A stretch of 64,000 nt of DNA, taken from contig NZ_JAHUBR010000004.1 in NCBI RefSeq assembly GCF_025376885.1, positions 124,001-188,000 of the forward strand, read 5' to 3'. The position numbers and the translations under genes were made by a program. This stretch comes from Pseudoruegeria sp. SHC-113. Lineage in GTDB: Bacteria > Pseudomonadota > Alphaproteobacteria > Rhodobacterales > Rhodobacteraceae. The notes under the pieces were generated by a model, which worked only from the letters and a program-made list of their open reading frames with translations, was not told the origin of the DNA and did no database searches. Positions 30,478 through 38,969 of the stretch are shown here, piece after piece; within the stretch, counting starts at the first letter, position 1, and each line of letters opens with the position of its first letter.

Positions 30478-31662
30478 TCAGCCCTCGTCGGTCGTGGCGG
30501 CTTCGCCTTCAGCGGGTGCGGCTTCCGGGGCAGCCCCGGCCTGAACCGCTTCCACTTCCACGCCCGCGCGCACGCGCTGCAGCCCTTCCACGATCACGCT
30601 TTCGCCAAGCTGGATGCCGTCTTCCACGATGTAGCCGGTTTCATGCTGGCCGTTGATGGTGATGTAGCGCTGCTCGACCACGCCCTGCTGGTTCACCAGA
30701 AGCACGAAATCGCCCTTCTGGTCACGTTGCACGGCGGCCTGCGGCACCAGCACGCGGGTCTCGGGTTCCAGCGCCTGAATGTGGACATGCACGAAGGCCC
30801 CATCGACCAGCATCTTGGTCTCATTGGCAAATTCCGCCCGGATCGAGATGCTCCCGGTGGTGGGATCGATGCGGTTGTCGGCAAAGGCGATGCGGCCGGT
30901 TTCCTCAAGGCGTTGCCCATTGGGCAGATCCACGAAGACATCCGGCGAGCGCTCGGAATCAGCCAGCCCGCCAGCGTGGGTGTCCAGCGCCTGAAGCACA
31001 TCGGCCAGCTGCTTTTCGTTGAGCGAGAAGCTCACATACATCGGCGCCTGACTCACGACCGTCACCAGCGGGCCGCTGGAGGGGCCGACCAGATCGCCGA
31101 CGCTCGCGGCCACACGGCCAATCCGCCCTTCGAAGGGCGCGGCCACATCGGTGTAGCTCAGATCCAGCTTGGCCTGATCCAGCGCCGCTTCGGCGGCCTT
31201 GATCGAGGCTTCGGCCACGGCGGCATTGGCGCGGGCAATGTCCAGCTCGCTTTCCGGCGAGGTGCCCTTGGCCACGAGCTGTTGCTTGCGGTCCAATTCG
31301 ATGTTGGCCAGTTCGAGGTTTGCCTTGGCGCTCGCCAGATCGGCCTCGCGCGCGGCCACGGCGGCTTCGTAGGCCTCTTTCTCGATGGTGAAAAGGGGCG
31401 TGTTGGCGGCGATATTGGTGCCTTCTTCCACCAGCACATCGCGCAGGTAGCCCTGCACGCGGGCCATCACGTCCACGCTGTCGATGGCCTCGACCTTGCC
31501 GATGAACACGGCCTCTTCGGTGATGTCTTCCTGATAGGCCGCCGCGACCGAGACTTTCGGCGTCGCCGCAGCCGGCGCGGCGGTGTCTTCTTCGTTGCAG
31601 GCCGCTAGCACCAGCGCACTGAGGGAAAGCGCGGCAATCGCGTGGAACGTCTTCGGGCGCAT
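30478..31662 (-). CDS. RND efflux periplasmic adaptor (MFP) lipoprotein
   Basis: 394 residues from the ATG at 31662 (GGAGG upstream). The lipobox LSALVLAAC makes it an inner-membrane-anchored lipoprotein. Order: beta-barrel start ([20 protein letters not shown]), lipoyl half, a coiled-coil hairpin ([20 protein letters not shown] and following heptads), second lipoyl half ([16 protein letters not shown]), barrel and MP domain. The C-terminus is Ala/Glu-rich. It is the first gene of the pump operon. It links the permease to a TolC channel. Confidence 0.93.
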   Translation of the reverse strand: MRPKTFHAIAALSLSALVLAACNEEDTAAPAAATPKVSVAAAYQEDITEEAVFIGKVEAIDSVDVMARVQGYLRDVLVEEGTNIAANTPLFTIEKEAYEAAVAAREADLASAKANLELANIELDRKQQLVAKGTSPESELDIARANAAVAEASIKAAEAALDQAKLDLSYTDVAAPFEGRIGRVAASVGDLVGPSSGPLVTVVSQAPMYVSFSLNEKQLADVLQALDTHAGGLADSERSPDVFVDLPNGQRLEETGRIAFADNRIDPTTGSISIRAEFANETKMLVDGAFVHVHIQALEPETRVLVPQAAVQRDQKGDFVLLVNQQGVVEQRYITINGQHETGYIVEDGIQLGESVIVEGLQRVRAGVEVEAVQAGAAPEAAPAEGEAATTDEG

Positions 31663-31888
31663 GGGGGCGGGCCTCCGGGATTGGGATGATTTCGGGCCGC
31701 GCTGGCGCGGCAGGATGGCTTTGGTGCGATTTAAGCCGATGGGCAGGGCAAATTCCACAAAAAGATCAGGGCTTTTGGCCTTCTTGGGCGCAAGAGCGCC
31801 CCTTGCATGCCGTCACCGCGCGCGCCTAGGCTCAGCGGGCCGGGCGCGGCGGCCCGGCTCCGACATGCCGCAGACACCCGGAGGCACT

Positions 31889-32242
31889 ATGCTGGCTTAC
31901 TTGACCCTGATTTTCAGCTGCCAGTTCCTTGGCGAGCTGCTGATGCGTGGCCTTGGCCTGCCGATTCCCGGGCCGGTGGCGGGGATGGTCCTGCTCTTTG
32001 CCTTCCTGCTCTGGCGCAAATCCGTGCCGCAGGGGCTGGACGTGGTGGCGCGCGGGCTTCTGCAGAACCTCTCGCTGCTCTTCGTGCCGGCCGGTGCGGG
32101 CGTCGTGCTGCACCTGCGCCTGCTGGGGGAGGGGCTGGTGCCCGTGACCGTCTCGCTGGTGCTTTCCACCCTGCTGGCCATTGCCGTCACCGGCGGGCTG
32201 ATGGCGCTGTTTGCGCGTCGCAAGCCGGGCGAGGGCGCGTGA
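31889..32242 (+). CDS. lrgA: CidA/LrgA family holin-like protein
   Basis: 117 residues from the ATG at 31889 (GGAGGC upstream). Four hydrophobic helices with the conserved LGLPIPGPVAGMVLLFAFL and LLFVPAGAGVVLHL blocks of the LrgA/CidA family. These small proteins work with LrgB partners in membrane permeability, murein hydrolase control and pyruvate or glycolate transport. The stop overlaps the lrgB start (TGATG). Confidence 0.9.
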   Translation: MLAYLTLIFSCQFLGELLMRGLGLPIPGPVAGMVLLFAFLLWRKSVPQGLDVVARGLLQNLSLLFVPAGAGVVLHLRLLGEGLVPVTVSLVLSTLLAIAVTGGLMALFARRKPGEGA

Positions 32243-32958
32243 TGGGCGGGCTGACGGACAGCTGGGTCTACCTCAGCGCAACGCCGCTGTTTCACCTGAC
32301 GCTCACCCTGATCGCCTTTCAGGCGGGCGACGTGCTGAGCCGCCGTTTTGGCGGCACACCGCTGCTGAACCCGGTGATGATCGGCGTCGGGATCGTGGTG
32401 GCGGTGCTGCTGCTGACGGGCACCGATTATGCCGTCTATTTTGAAGGCGCGCAGTTCGTGCATTTCCTGCTCGGCCCGGCCACGGTGGCGCTCGCGGTGC
32501 CGCTGTACCGCCAATTCGCGCTGGTGCGCCGCTCCGCGCTGGCGCTTGCTGCAAGCCTGCTCGCGGGCTCCGCAAGCGCGGTGGTCGCCGCCGTGGCGAT
32601 CGGCCATGTGATGGGGGCGAATGAGGCGCTGGTGGCGTCGCTCGCGCCGAAATCGGTGACGGCCCCTGTGGCGATGGGCATCGCCGAGCAGATCGGCGGC
32701 GTGCCTTCGCTCACCGCGGTTCTGGTGCTGGCGACAGGGATCACTGGCGCAATGTTCGGCCCGCTGATGCTGGATCTGCTGCGCATCCGCTCTCCCGAAG
32801 CGCGCGGCCTTGCGCTTGGCACCGCGAGCCACGGCATTGGCACCGCACGCGCGTTGCAGGATTCCGAGGCTGCCGGAGCCTTTTCCGGCCTCGCCATGGG
32901 GCTCAACGCTCTGGCCACGGCGCTGCTGCTCCCGATCCTTTGGGCGCTGGTGTTCTGA
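32242..32958 (+). CDS. lrgB: LrgB/CidB family membrane protein
   Basis: 238 residues from the ATG at 32242. Multi-pass protein with the family blocks NPVMIGVGIVVAVL, FLLGPATVALAVPLYRQ, SVTAPVAMGIAEQIGG and GTASHGIGTARALQ. It overlaps lrgA by one base, forming the standard lrgAB pair. Plant and bacterial homologues export glycolate or take up pyruvate; the substrate here is open. tRNA-Glu copy 2 lies 18 bp downstream, convergent. Confidence 0.92.
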   Translation: MGGLTDSWVYLSATPLFHLTLTLIAFQAGDVLSRRFGGTPLLNPVMIGVGIVVAVLLLTGTDYAVYFEGAQFVHFLLGPATVALAVPLYRQFALVRRSALALAASLLAGSASAVVAAVAIGHVMGANEALVASLAPKSVTAPVAMGIAEQIGGVPSLTAVLVLATGITGAMFGPLMLDLLRIRSPEARGLALGTASHGIGTARALQDSEAAGAFSGLAMGLNALATALLLPILWALVF

Positions 32959-32976
32959 AGGCGGGGAAAGCGCGGG

Positions 32977-33051
32977 TGGTACTCCGTAGGGGAATCGAAC
33001 CCCTCTTTCCAGGTTGAAAACCTGGCGTCCTAACCGATAGACGAACGGAGC
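32977..33051 (-). tRNA. tRNA-Glu (TTC), copy 2
   Basis: Identical in all 75 nt to the copy at 19098-19172, on the opposite strand. The conserved flanks (CACGCGGCAAGGCT upstream, CACCCGCGC downstream) extend the duplicated unit to roughly 100 bp. The two copies form a long-range inverted repeat about 13.9 kb across. Confidence 0.97.
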
Positions 33052-33071
33052 AGCCTTGCCGCGTGGAGCGC

Positions 33072-33100
33072 TATTTAGGAAATGCGAAGCCTGTCTGCAA
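33072..33100 (-). promoter_or_regulatory. sigma70 promoter of tRNA-Glu (copy 2)
   Basis: On the minus strand: -35 TTGCAG (33100-33095), 17-bp spacer, -10 TAAATA (33077-33072), 20 bp before the tRNA. It is closer to consensus than the copy 1 promoter. Confidence 0.7.
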
Positions 33101-33166
33101 GCGATTCTTTGGCCTCGAAAGCGAAATTCTTAGCCTCCGGGCGCAGGCCCTTGTGGGCTGGCGCGC

Positions 33167-34906
33167 CTAGGCTGGCGCGGCGTCTTCCAGCCGCAGCTGG
33201 ACCTTGCTCTGGCCGTTCCATGTGTTGATCTCGATCCGCCCCGCAAGGTGGAACCGCGCGCCGTTGTGGGCCTCCAGCGCGGGGCCGAGGGCGGTGTCGA
33301 AGGCGCCGAAGCAGATGGCTTCAAGGCGGGGGCCGATGCCATCGGAGAAGGTGATTTTCAGGTGGCTCTCGCCGATGCGCTTGGCGAAATGGATGGCCTG
33401 ATCGGCGAAGGCATAACGCGGCCCCGGCGCGCCCGCGCCGAAGGGGCCTGCGGCCTCGATCTGCTCCACCAGCTCCACGGTGGCGGCGCCTGTCATCAGA
33501 AGCCCGTCGAGCCGCAGATCGGCGGGGCCGGCGCTGCCTGCGCCTTGCTTGTCCAGCAATTCGGCAAGCCGCGCCATGGCGGGCTCCAGCTTGTCTTCCT
33601 CGACGGTCAGCCCGGCGGCCATCTTGTGCCCGCCGCCCTTGATCAGCAGCCCCTCGGCGGCCACCCGCTGGATCGATGCGCCCAGATCGACGCCCGCAAT
33701 CGAGCGGCCCGAGCCCTTGCCCTCGCTGCCCTCAAGCCCGATGACCACGGCGGGGCGGTTGGTGGCCTCCTTCAGGCGGGAGGCGACGATGCCGACGACG
33801 CCGGGGTGCCAGCCTTCGCCAGCGGCCCAGACGAGCGGCGCATCAAAGCCCCGCGCCTCGGCCTGTTCCATGGCTTGTGCGCGCACGGCGGCCTCGATGT
33901 CGCGGCGCTCGGTGTTCAACTCGTCCAGCCGATCCGCCAGTGCGCGGGCTTCGTGCGGATCATCTGTGGCCAGCAGCCGCGCGCCCAGATCGGCCGCGCC
34001 GATGCGCCCGCCCGCGTTCACGCGTGGCCCCAGCAGGAAGCCGAGGTGATAGCTGCTCGGCGCGGTGTCCATCCGCGAGACATCCGCGAGCGCCACGAGG
34101 CCGGGGCGCTGGCGGCGCGCCATCACGACGAGCCCCTGCCGCACCAGCGCGCGGTTCACCCCGATCAGCGGGGCGACATCGGCGACGGTGGCCAGCGCCA
34201 CAAGATCAAGCATCGCCATCAGGTCCGGCCCCTGCACGCCTTCACTGCGCAGCTGGCGGTTGGCTTCCACCAGCATCAGGAACACGACGCCTGCCGCGCA
34301 GAGATGGGCCAGATCGCCGCTTTCGTCCTGCCGGTTCGGGTTCACCACGGCGCAGGCGGCGGGCAGGGTTTCGCCGCCGAGGTGGTGGTCCAGCACGATC
34401 ACATCGGCGCCCTTTGCGGCCTCGATCGGCCCATGGGAGAGCGTGCCGCAGTCGACGCAAACAATCAGATCGTGATGCGCGGCCAGTTCGGCCATGGCGG
34501 CGTCGTTGGGGCCATAGCCTTCGTCGATGCGGTCGGGGATATAGAGCGTGGCCGGGCGGCCCATGGCGCGCAGCCAGCAGATCAGCAGCGCGGCGGACGC
34601 GCCGCCGTCTACATCGTAATCGGCAAAGATGGCAATGCGCTGGCCCTCTTTCACCGCCTTCAGGAAGCGCGCGGCAGCGGGCTCCATGTCTTTCAGCGAA
34701 TGAGGATCGGGCAGCAGATCACGCAGGGCAGGGGCCAGATAGCGCTCGGCCTCGTCCGTGGGCACGCCAAGGCGCGCGAGCGTGCGGCAGAGCGGCAGCG
34801 GCAGGCGCGTTCCTTGCGCCATGGCTTCGGCCTGTCGTTCCTGCTCCGGCCCGAGCCCCTGCCAGTGCCGCCCGGTGAGCGAGCTTTCGACCCCGAGAAA
34901 CGCCAT
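33167..34906 (-). CDS. recJ: single-stranded-DNA-specific exonuclease RecJ
   Basis: 579 residues from the ATG at 34906. DHH-family 5'-3' exonuclease for RecFOR recombination and mismatch repair. Motif I FADYDVDG (95-101), motif II VCVDCGTL with D152, motif III VLDHH (171-175), and the DHHA1 motif KGGGHKMAAGL; the C-terminal OB fold ends with KVQLRLEDAAPA. The start codon overlaps the stop of the isochorismatase-family gene. It closes the hom-glpX-isochorismatase-recJ operon. Confidence 0.96.
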   Translation of the reverse strand: MAFLGVESSLTGRHWQGLGPEQERQAEAMAQGTRLPLPLCRTLARLGVPTDEAERYLAPALRDLLPDPHSLKDMEPAAARFLKAVKEGQRIAIFADYDVDGGASAALLICWLRAMGRPATLYIPDRIDEGYGPNDAAMAELAAHHDLIVCVDCGTLSHGPIEAAKGADVIVLDHHLGGETLPAACAVVNPNRQDESGDLAHLCAAGVVFLMLVEANRQLRSEGVQGPDLMAMLDLVALATVADVAPLIGVNRALVRQGLVVMARRQRPGLVALADVSRMDTAPSSYHLGFLLGPRVNAGGRIGAADLGARLLATDDPHEARALADRLDELNTERRDIEAAVRAQAMEQAEARGFDAPLVWAAGEGWHPGVVGIVASRLKEATNRPAVVIGLEGSEGKGSGRSIAGVDLGASIQRVAAEGLLIKGGGHKMAAGLTVEEDKLEPAMARLAELLDKQGAGSAGPADLRLDGLLMTGAATVELVEQIEAAGPFGAGAPGPRYAFADQAIHFAKRIGESHLKITFSDGIGPRLEAICFGAFDTALGPALEAHNGARFHLAGRIEINTWNGQSKVQLRLEDAAPA

Positions 34907-35460
34907 CAGCCCGCCAGGATCTCTGCCACGCTGTGCGCGGTGACGAATTCGCCATGCAGGTGGGAGACCGCGGCGGCGTGGATCGCTTCCGGGTCCATCG
35001 GGGCAAGGCGTCTGTCCCAACCGGTGTTGGCATTGGCCGCGAAGGCGGCGCAGGCGTCATGGGCCAGCGTGACGCGAAAGCCGTAGTTGCCCGCCATCCG
35101 GCAGGAAGTGGAGACGCAATGGGGTGTTGTCAGCCCGCAGATCACCAAATCTTCCACGCCCGCGGCGCGCAGATCGGCTTCAAGCGAGGTGCCGATAAAG
35201 GCGGAGTTTACCGATTTCTCGTAAACAGGCTCGCCCGCCAGAGGGGCCAGCGCCGGGATGAACTCGGTGCCGCCCGTGCCCGGCCCCAAGGGGCTGCCGG
35301 GCTCGGTGCTGATATGGCGGACGTGGAAGAGGGGCAGGCTTAGGCTGCGCCAATGGCTCAGCAGCCGCGCGGCCCGCTCTTCGGCTTCGGGATTGTTCCG
35401 CGCACCCCAGACGGGGCTTTCAAAGCCCCGCTGGAAGTCGATCAGAAGCAAGCCCTGCAT
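34906..35460 (-). CDS. cysteine hydrolase, isochorismatase family
   Basis: 184 residues. Catalytic triad positions D8 (LLIDFQRGF), K82 (VYEKSVNSAF) and C115 (GLTTPHCVSTSC) are all present. Family members are nicotinamidases, ureidoglycolate/biuret-type amidases or isochorismatases; this one lacks features that would fix a substrate. It is 8 bp downstream of glpX and overlaps recJ, so it is translated in the middle of a housekeeping operon. Confidence 0.88.
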   Translation of the reverse strand: MQGLLLIDFQRGFESPVWGARNNPEAEERAARLLSHWRSLSLPLFHVRHISTEPGSPLGPGTGGTEFIPALAPLAGEPVYEKSVNSAFIGTSLEADLRAAGVEDLVICGLTTPHCVSTSCRMAGNYGFRVTLAHDACAAFAANANTGWDRRLAPMDPEAIHAAAVSHLHGEFVTAHSVAEILAG

Positions 35461-35468
35461 CGCACCCG

Positions 35469-36434
35469 TTACTTGATCGGGTTGCGATAGGTCATCCGGC
35501 GCACGGAGCCGGTTTTGGACCGCATCAGGATGGTCTCGGTGGTCAGCGCCTTGGGCTCACGCTTAAGGCCCGACACGATGGAGCCATCCGTCACGCCGGT
35601 GGCGGCAAAGATCACGTCCTGCGTCACCAGATCGTCGCGCGCGTAGATGCGATCCAGATCGGTTATCCCGGCCTTGGCGGCACGGCCACGTTCGTCGTCG
35701 TTGCGGAACAGCAGACGGCCCCACATCTGGCCACCCATGCATTTCAGCGCGGAAGCCGCGAGCACGCCCTCGGGCGCGCCGCCGGAGCCCATGTACATGT
35801 CGATGCCGGTCTTTTCTGCCTCGGCGCAGTGGATCACACCGGCCACGTCGCCATCGGTGATCAGGCGGATCGCGGCCCCGGTGGAGCGCACCTCGGCGAT
35901 CAGCTCGTCATGGCGGGGGCGCTCAAGGATACAGACGGTGATGTCATCGGCGTCGCAGCCCTTGGCCTTGGCCAAAGCGCGAACGCGTTCCGCCGGGCTC
36001 ATGTCCAGCGATACGACGTCTTTCGGATAGCCCGGGCCGATGGCCAGCTTGTCCATATAGACATCCGGCGCGTGCAGCAGCGTGCCGCGCGGGGCCATGG
36101 CGATCACGGTGAGCGCGTTGGGCATGTCTTTCGCGGTAAGCGTGGTGCCTTCGAGCGGATCCAGCGCGATGTCCACGGCGGGGCCGTTGCCGGTACCCAC
36201 TTCCTCGCCGATGAACAGCATCGGTGCCTCGTCGCGCTCGCCTTCGCCGATCACCACGACGCCGGCGATGTCGAGCAGGTTGAGCTGGTTGCGCATGGCG
36301 TTGACGGCGGCCTGATCGGCGGCCTTCTCGTCGCCACGGCCAACCAGATCGGCAGAGGCAATGGCGGCGGCTTCGGACACGCGCGCAAGGCCGAGCGACA
36401 GCATGCGGTCATAAAATTCAATGGTATCGGGCAT
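35469..36434 (-). CDS. glpX: fructose-1,6-bisphosphatase class II
   Basis: 321 residues from the ATG at 36434 (CAGGA upstream; an in-frame TTG lies three codons earlier). GlpX family: VVIGEGERDEAPMLFIGE, DIALDPLEGTTLT and VTDGSIVSGLKREPKALTT hold the Mg-dependent phosphatase site. It makes fructose-6-P in gluconeogenesis (and in the Calvin cycle where present). Located 69 bp after hom. Confidence 0.95.
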   Translation of the reverse strand: MPDTIEFYDRMLSLGLARVSEAAAIASADLVGRGDEKAADQAAVNAMRNQLNLLDIAGVVVIGEGERDEAPMLFIGEEVGTGNGPAVDIALDPLEGTTLTAKDMPNALTVIAMAPRGTLLHAPDVYMDKLAIGPGYPKDVVSLDMSPAERVRALAKAKGCDADDITVCILERPRHDELIAEVRSTGAAIRLITDGDVAGVIHCAEAEKTGIDMYMGSGGAPEGVLAASALKCMGGQMWGRLLFRNDDERGRAAKAGITDLDRIYARDDLVTQDVIFAATGVTDGSIVSGLKREPKALTTETILMRSKTGSVRRMTYRNPIK

Positions 36435-36503
36435 GGAATGCAATCCTGAAACTTGATGTGGGCCGATCCCGGCATAGCCCGCGGGGCCACGCCGGGCAAG
36501 CCG

Positions 36504-37790
36504 TCATACGGTTTCGATACGGATCGCCACAGGTTCCCCGGCCACGACGCCGGTTTTTGCGAATTCTTCCAGCGCATTGTCGAGCGCGTGGCGGTCTGTC
36601 TTGTGGGTGACGATCAGCACGGGGGCCATCGTATCCGCATGGCCGTATTGGCGCATCCGGTCGATGGAGATGCCGTTCTCGCCCAAGACCGAGGCAACTT
36701 TCGCCAGCGCGCCCGGCTTGTCCTGCAGCTTGAGGCGCAGGTAGTAGGGGGCGGGCACGCTGATCTCGGCGATCTTGGCCGGGGTCAGGCTGGCGGCGGG
36801 CTGGCCGAAGGTGGACACACGGATGCCGCGCGCGATGTCCAGCACGTCCGACATCACGGCCGAAGCGGTGGGGCCTTCGCCCGCACCGGCACCGCGCAGC
36901 ACGATCTGGCCGACGCTGTCGCCCTCGATCACCACCATGTTGGTGGCGTTCTGCAGCTGGCCCAGCGGGGAAGTGTCGGGCACGAGGCAGGGGGTCATCC
37001 GTTGCACAAGGCCGCGCCCCGTCATCTGCGCCACGCCCAGAAGCTTGATCTTGTACTCCATGTCGGCGGCGGCGGCGATGTCTTCGCTGGTGATGCGCTC
37101 GATGCCTTCAAGGCGCATGGCGTCGAAATCGACCTTGGTGCCGAAGGCAATTGAGGCCAGCAGCGCCAGCTTGTGGCCCGCGTCGATGCCACCCACGTCC
37201 AGCGTCGGATCGGCTTCGAGATAGCCCAGATCGCTGGCTTCCTTGAAGACCTCCTCATAGGAGAGCCCGGCGCTTTCCATGCGGGTGAGGATGTAGTTGC
37301 AGGTGCCGTTCATCACACCCATCACACGGGTGATCTCGTTGCCGGCAAGCCCTTCGGTGAGCGCCTTCACCACCGGGATGCCCCCGGCGACGGCGGCCTC
37401 GAACCGGATCACATGGCCGGCGGCCTCGGCGGCTTCGGCCAGGTTTTGGCCGTGGATCGCGAGCAGCGCCTTGTTGGCGGTGACAACGTCCTTGCCAGCA
37501 GCAATGGCAGCCTCGATGGAGGCCTTCGCGGGCCCGTTCTCGCCGCCCATCAATTCGACGAAGACATCGATGTCGTCGCGCTGGGCGAGCTTCACCGGAT
37601 CGTCTTCCCATGCGAAGCCGTCCAGGGGCACCCCGCGATCCTTCTTGCGGCTGCGAGCGCTCACCGCCGTGATCTCGATCGGCCGTCCGGTGCGGGCCTC
37701 AAGCAGCGCCGCCTTCTGGCGCACGATCTTGACGACACCGACACCGACGGTCCCGAGGCCGGCGATTCCTAGGCGCAGGGGCTGGGTCAT
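36504..37790 (-). CDS. hom: homoserine dehydrogenase
   Basis: 428 residues. N-terminal NAD(P) domain (GIAGLGTVGVGVVKI), catalytic domain with MNGTCNYILTRM and the signature block LDVGGIDAGHKLALLASIAF, and a C-terminal ACT regulatory domain (YYLRLKLQDKPGALAKVASV, GISIDRMRQYG) for threonine feedback. It converts aspartate semialdehyde to homoserine for threonine and methionine. First gene of the operon running to recJ. Confidence 0.96.
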   Translation of the reverse strand: MTQPLRLGIAGLGTVGVGVVKIVRQKAALLEARTGRPIEITAVSARSRKKDRGVPLDGFAWEDDPVKLAQRDDIDVFVELMGGENGPAKASIEAAIAAGKDVVTANKALLAIHGQNLAEAAEAAGHVIRFEAAVAGGIPVVKALTEGLAGNEITRVMGVMNGTCNYILTRMESAGLSYEEVFKEASDLGYLEADPTLDVGGIDAGHKLALLASIAFGTKVDFDAMRLEGIERITSEDIAAAADMEYKIKLLGVAQMTGRGLVQRMTPCLVPDTSPLGQLQNATNMVVIEGDSVGQIVLRGAGAGEGPTASAVMSDVLDIARGIRVSTFGQPAASLTPAKIAEISVPAPYYLRLKLQDKPGALAKVASVLGENGISIDRMRQYGHADTMAPVLIVTHKTDRHALDNALEEFAKTGVVAGEPVAIRIETV

Positions 37791-37882
37791 GGGGGTCTCC
37801 GTCCGTGAATTGGTCGCGCTCTGTTAGCGGGAATCACGCAGGCTTGCAACGCGGCGCGCAGGGTGCGCATAGCTGACGTGTG

Positions 37883-38134
37883 TCAGGGGCGCTGGGCGCT
37901 CAGAGCATCGGCGCGGGCGCGCAGGGCGGCGGCGCGGTTTTCCAGCGCCTGGGCCTCGCGCAGGCCGCGCTCCGGGTCGGTTGCGGGCGGGGGCAGCGCA
38001 CTGGCCGGCGCTAGCTCCGGGAAGGGCGCATCCACTGGGGCCACATCGCTCAAGCCCTCGATCTCCGGCGAGCTGAAACAGCCCGCAAGAAGCAGGCAGG
38101 CCGTGAGGGCGGCAGGGAGGTGGCGTTTGCGCAT
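37883..38134 (-). CDS. small lipoprotein, hypothetical
   Basis: 83 residues. Type II signal peptide KRHLPAALTACLLLAGC with lipobox LLAGC, then a Pro/Ala-rich linker and a short helical C-terminus (LREAQALENRAAALRARADA) that could form a coiled coil. No family recognised; it would be anchored to the outer membrane. Divergent from the TetR gene, 116 bp between the starts. Confidence 0.7.
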   Translation of the reverse strand: MRKRHLPAALTACLLLAGCFSSPEIEGLSDVAPVDAPFPELAPASALPPPATDPERGLREAQALENRAAALRARADALSAQRP

Positions 38135-38218
38135 GGCAGGCTTTCGCAGCGAGGTGCGGCGACCATAGGCGCGCAGGAAACGCGCGGCAAGGCGGGTGTC
38201 GCCGGGGCAGGAGGTCTT

Positions 38219-38243
38219 GTGTAAAACGCTCGTTCAGTTACAC
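38219..38243 (+). promoter_or_regulatory. candidate TetR operator
   Basis: GTGTAA (38219-38224) and TTACAC (38238-38243) are perfect inverted arms; nested inside is AACG-CT-CGTT (38225-38234). It ends 7 bp before the tetR start codon. AACGnnCGTT-like cores are typical of TetR/AcrR sites. Confidence 0.55.
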
Positions 38244-38250
38244 TGGCGCC

Positions 38251-38838
38251 ATGGCACGCAAAACCGGAACCAGCGCCGCCGAAACCGGCGCACGCATTCA
38301 CGCCGCCGCCCTCAGGCTCTTTGCCGAACAGGGCTATGACGCCGTCTCCATGCGCCAGATCGCAGGGGAAGCCGGGGTTCAGGCCGGGGCGATCTACCTG
38401 CACACCAAGGACAAGCAAACACTGCTGTTCAGCCTGATGACGGCGTTCCTGCAGGCCCGGCAGGACGCGCTCGCGCCGCTCTCCACCGAAGACAGCCCCA
38501 ATGCGCGGATCAAGGGGTTCGTGCAGGGCCACCTCGCGCTAACCCGCGCCAATCCGGACGCCGCGCGGCTTGTTCAAAACGAGGCCCGCGCTTTGGAAGG
38601 CGACTACGCCGCCATCGTCGGGGCTTTCGAAGCCGGCTATCGAAGACACCTGATGGAGCTTCTCGCGCAGGGCCGCGAGGCGGATGCGTTTCAGGTGCCC
38701 GACGAAGCCCTGATCGCCGACGCGATCCTCGCGCTGCTGAACCATGTGCCCGACTGGCAGACGGCGCACCCGGAATTTCCGCAGGAGAAGCTTGATCGGA
38801 TCCATGAAAACATGATCCGCCGTATTCTGAAATCCTGA
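38251..38838 (+). CDS. TetR/AcrR family regulator
   Basis: 195 residues. N-terminal HTH (GARIHAAALRLFAEQGYDAV SMRQIAGEAGVQ, residues 13-45) followed by AIYLHTKDKQTLLFSLM, the standard TetR pattern; the C-terminal ligand domain is not assignable (LNHVPDWQ and PQEKLDRIHENMIRRIL near the end fit the TetR_C_11-like group). It likely represses itself through the palindrome next to its start. Target genes besides itself are unknown; the pirin gene is convergent. Confidence 0.9.
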   Translation: MARKTGTSAAETGARIHAAALRLFAEQGYDAVSMRQIAGEAGVQAGAIYLHTKDKQTLLFSLMTAFLQARQDALAPLSTEDSPNARIKGFVQGHLALTRANPDAARLVQNEARALEGDYAAIVGAFEAGYRRHLMELLAQGREADAFQVPDEALIADAILALLNHVPDWQTAHPEFPQEKLDRIHENMIRRILKS

Positions 38839-38845
38839 CCGGTCA

Positions 38846-38903
38846 GGGGGGCTCTGCCCCCGCCGCCTTCGGCGCCTCCCCCGAGATATTTTTACGAACA
38901 AAG
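38846..38903 (+). repeat. 3' hairpin-tail element, copy C
   Basis: GGGGGC-TCT-GCCCCC hairpin (38847-38861), a small second hairpin (GCCG-CCTT-CGGC, 38862-38873), then the tail CTCCCCCGAGATATTTTTAC followed by GAACAAAG. It begins 7 bp after the tetR stop. Copy D faces it from the convergent pirin gene. Confidence 0.75.
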
Positions 38904-38923
38904 TGGGGCCCCATCTTCTGACC

Positions 38924-38957
38924 GGAAATATCCCGGGGTGCGGGGCACAAGCCCCGC
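38924..38957 (-). repeat. 3' hairpin-tail element, copy D
   Basis: On the minus strand: GCGGGGC-TTGT-GCCCCGC hairpin (38957-38940), then ACCCCGGGATATTTCC. It begins 12 bp after the pirin stop codon, in the sense of that gene, and mirrors copy C. Confidence 0.7.
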
Positions 38958-38969
38958 GCACGCTTCGGC

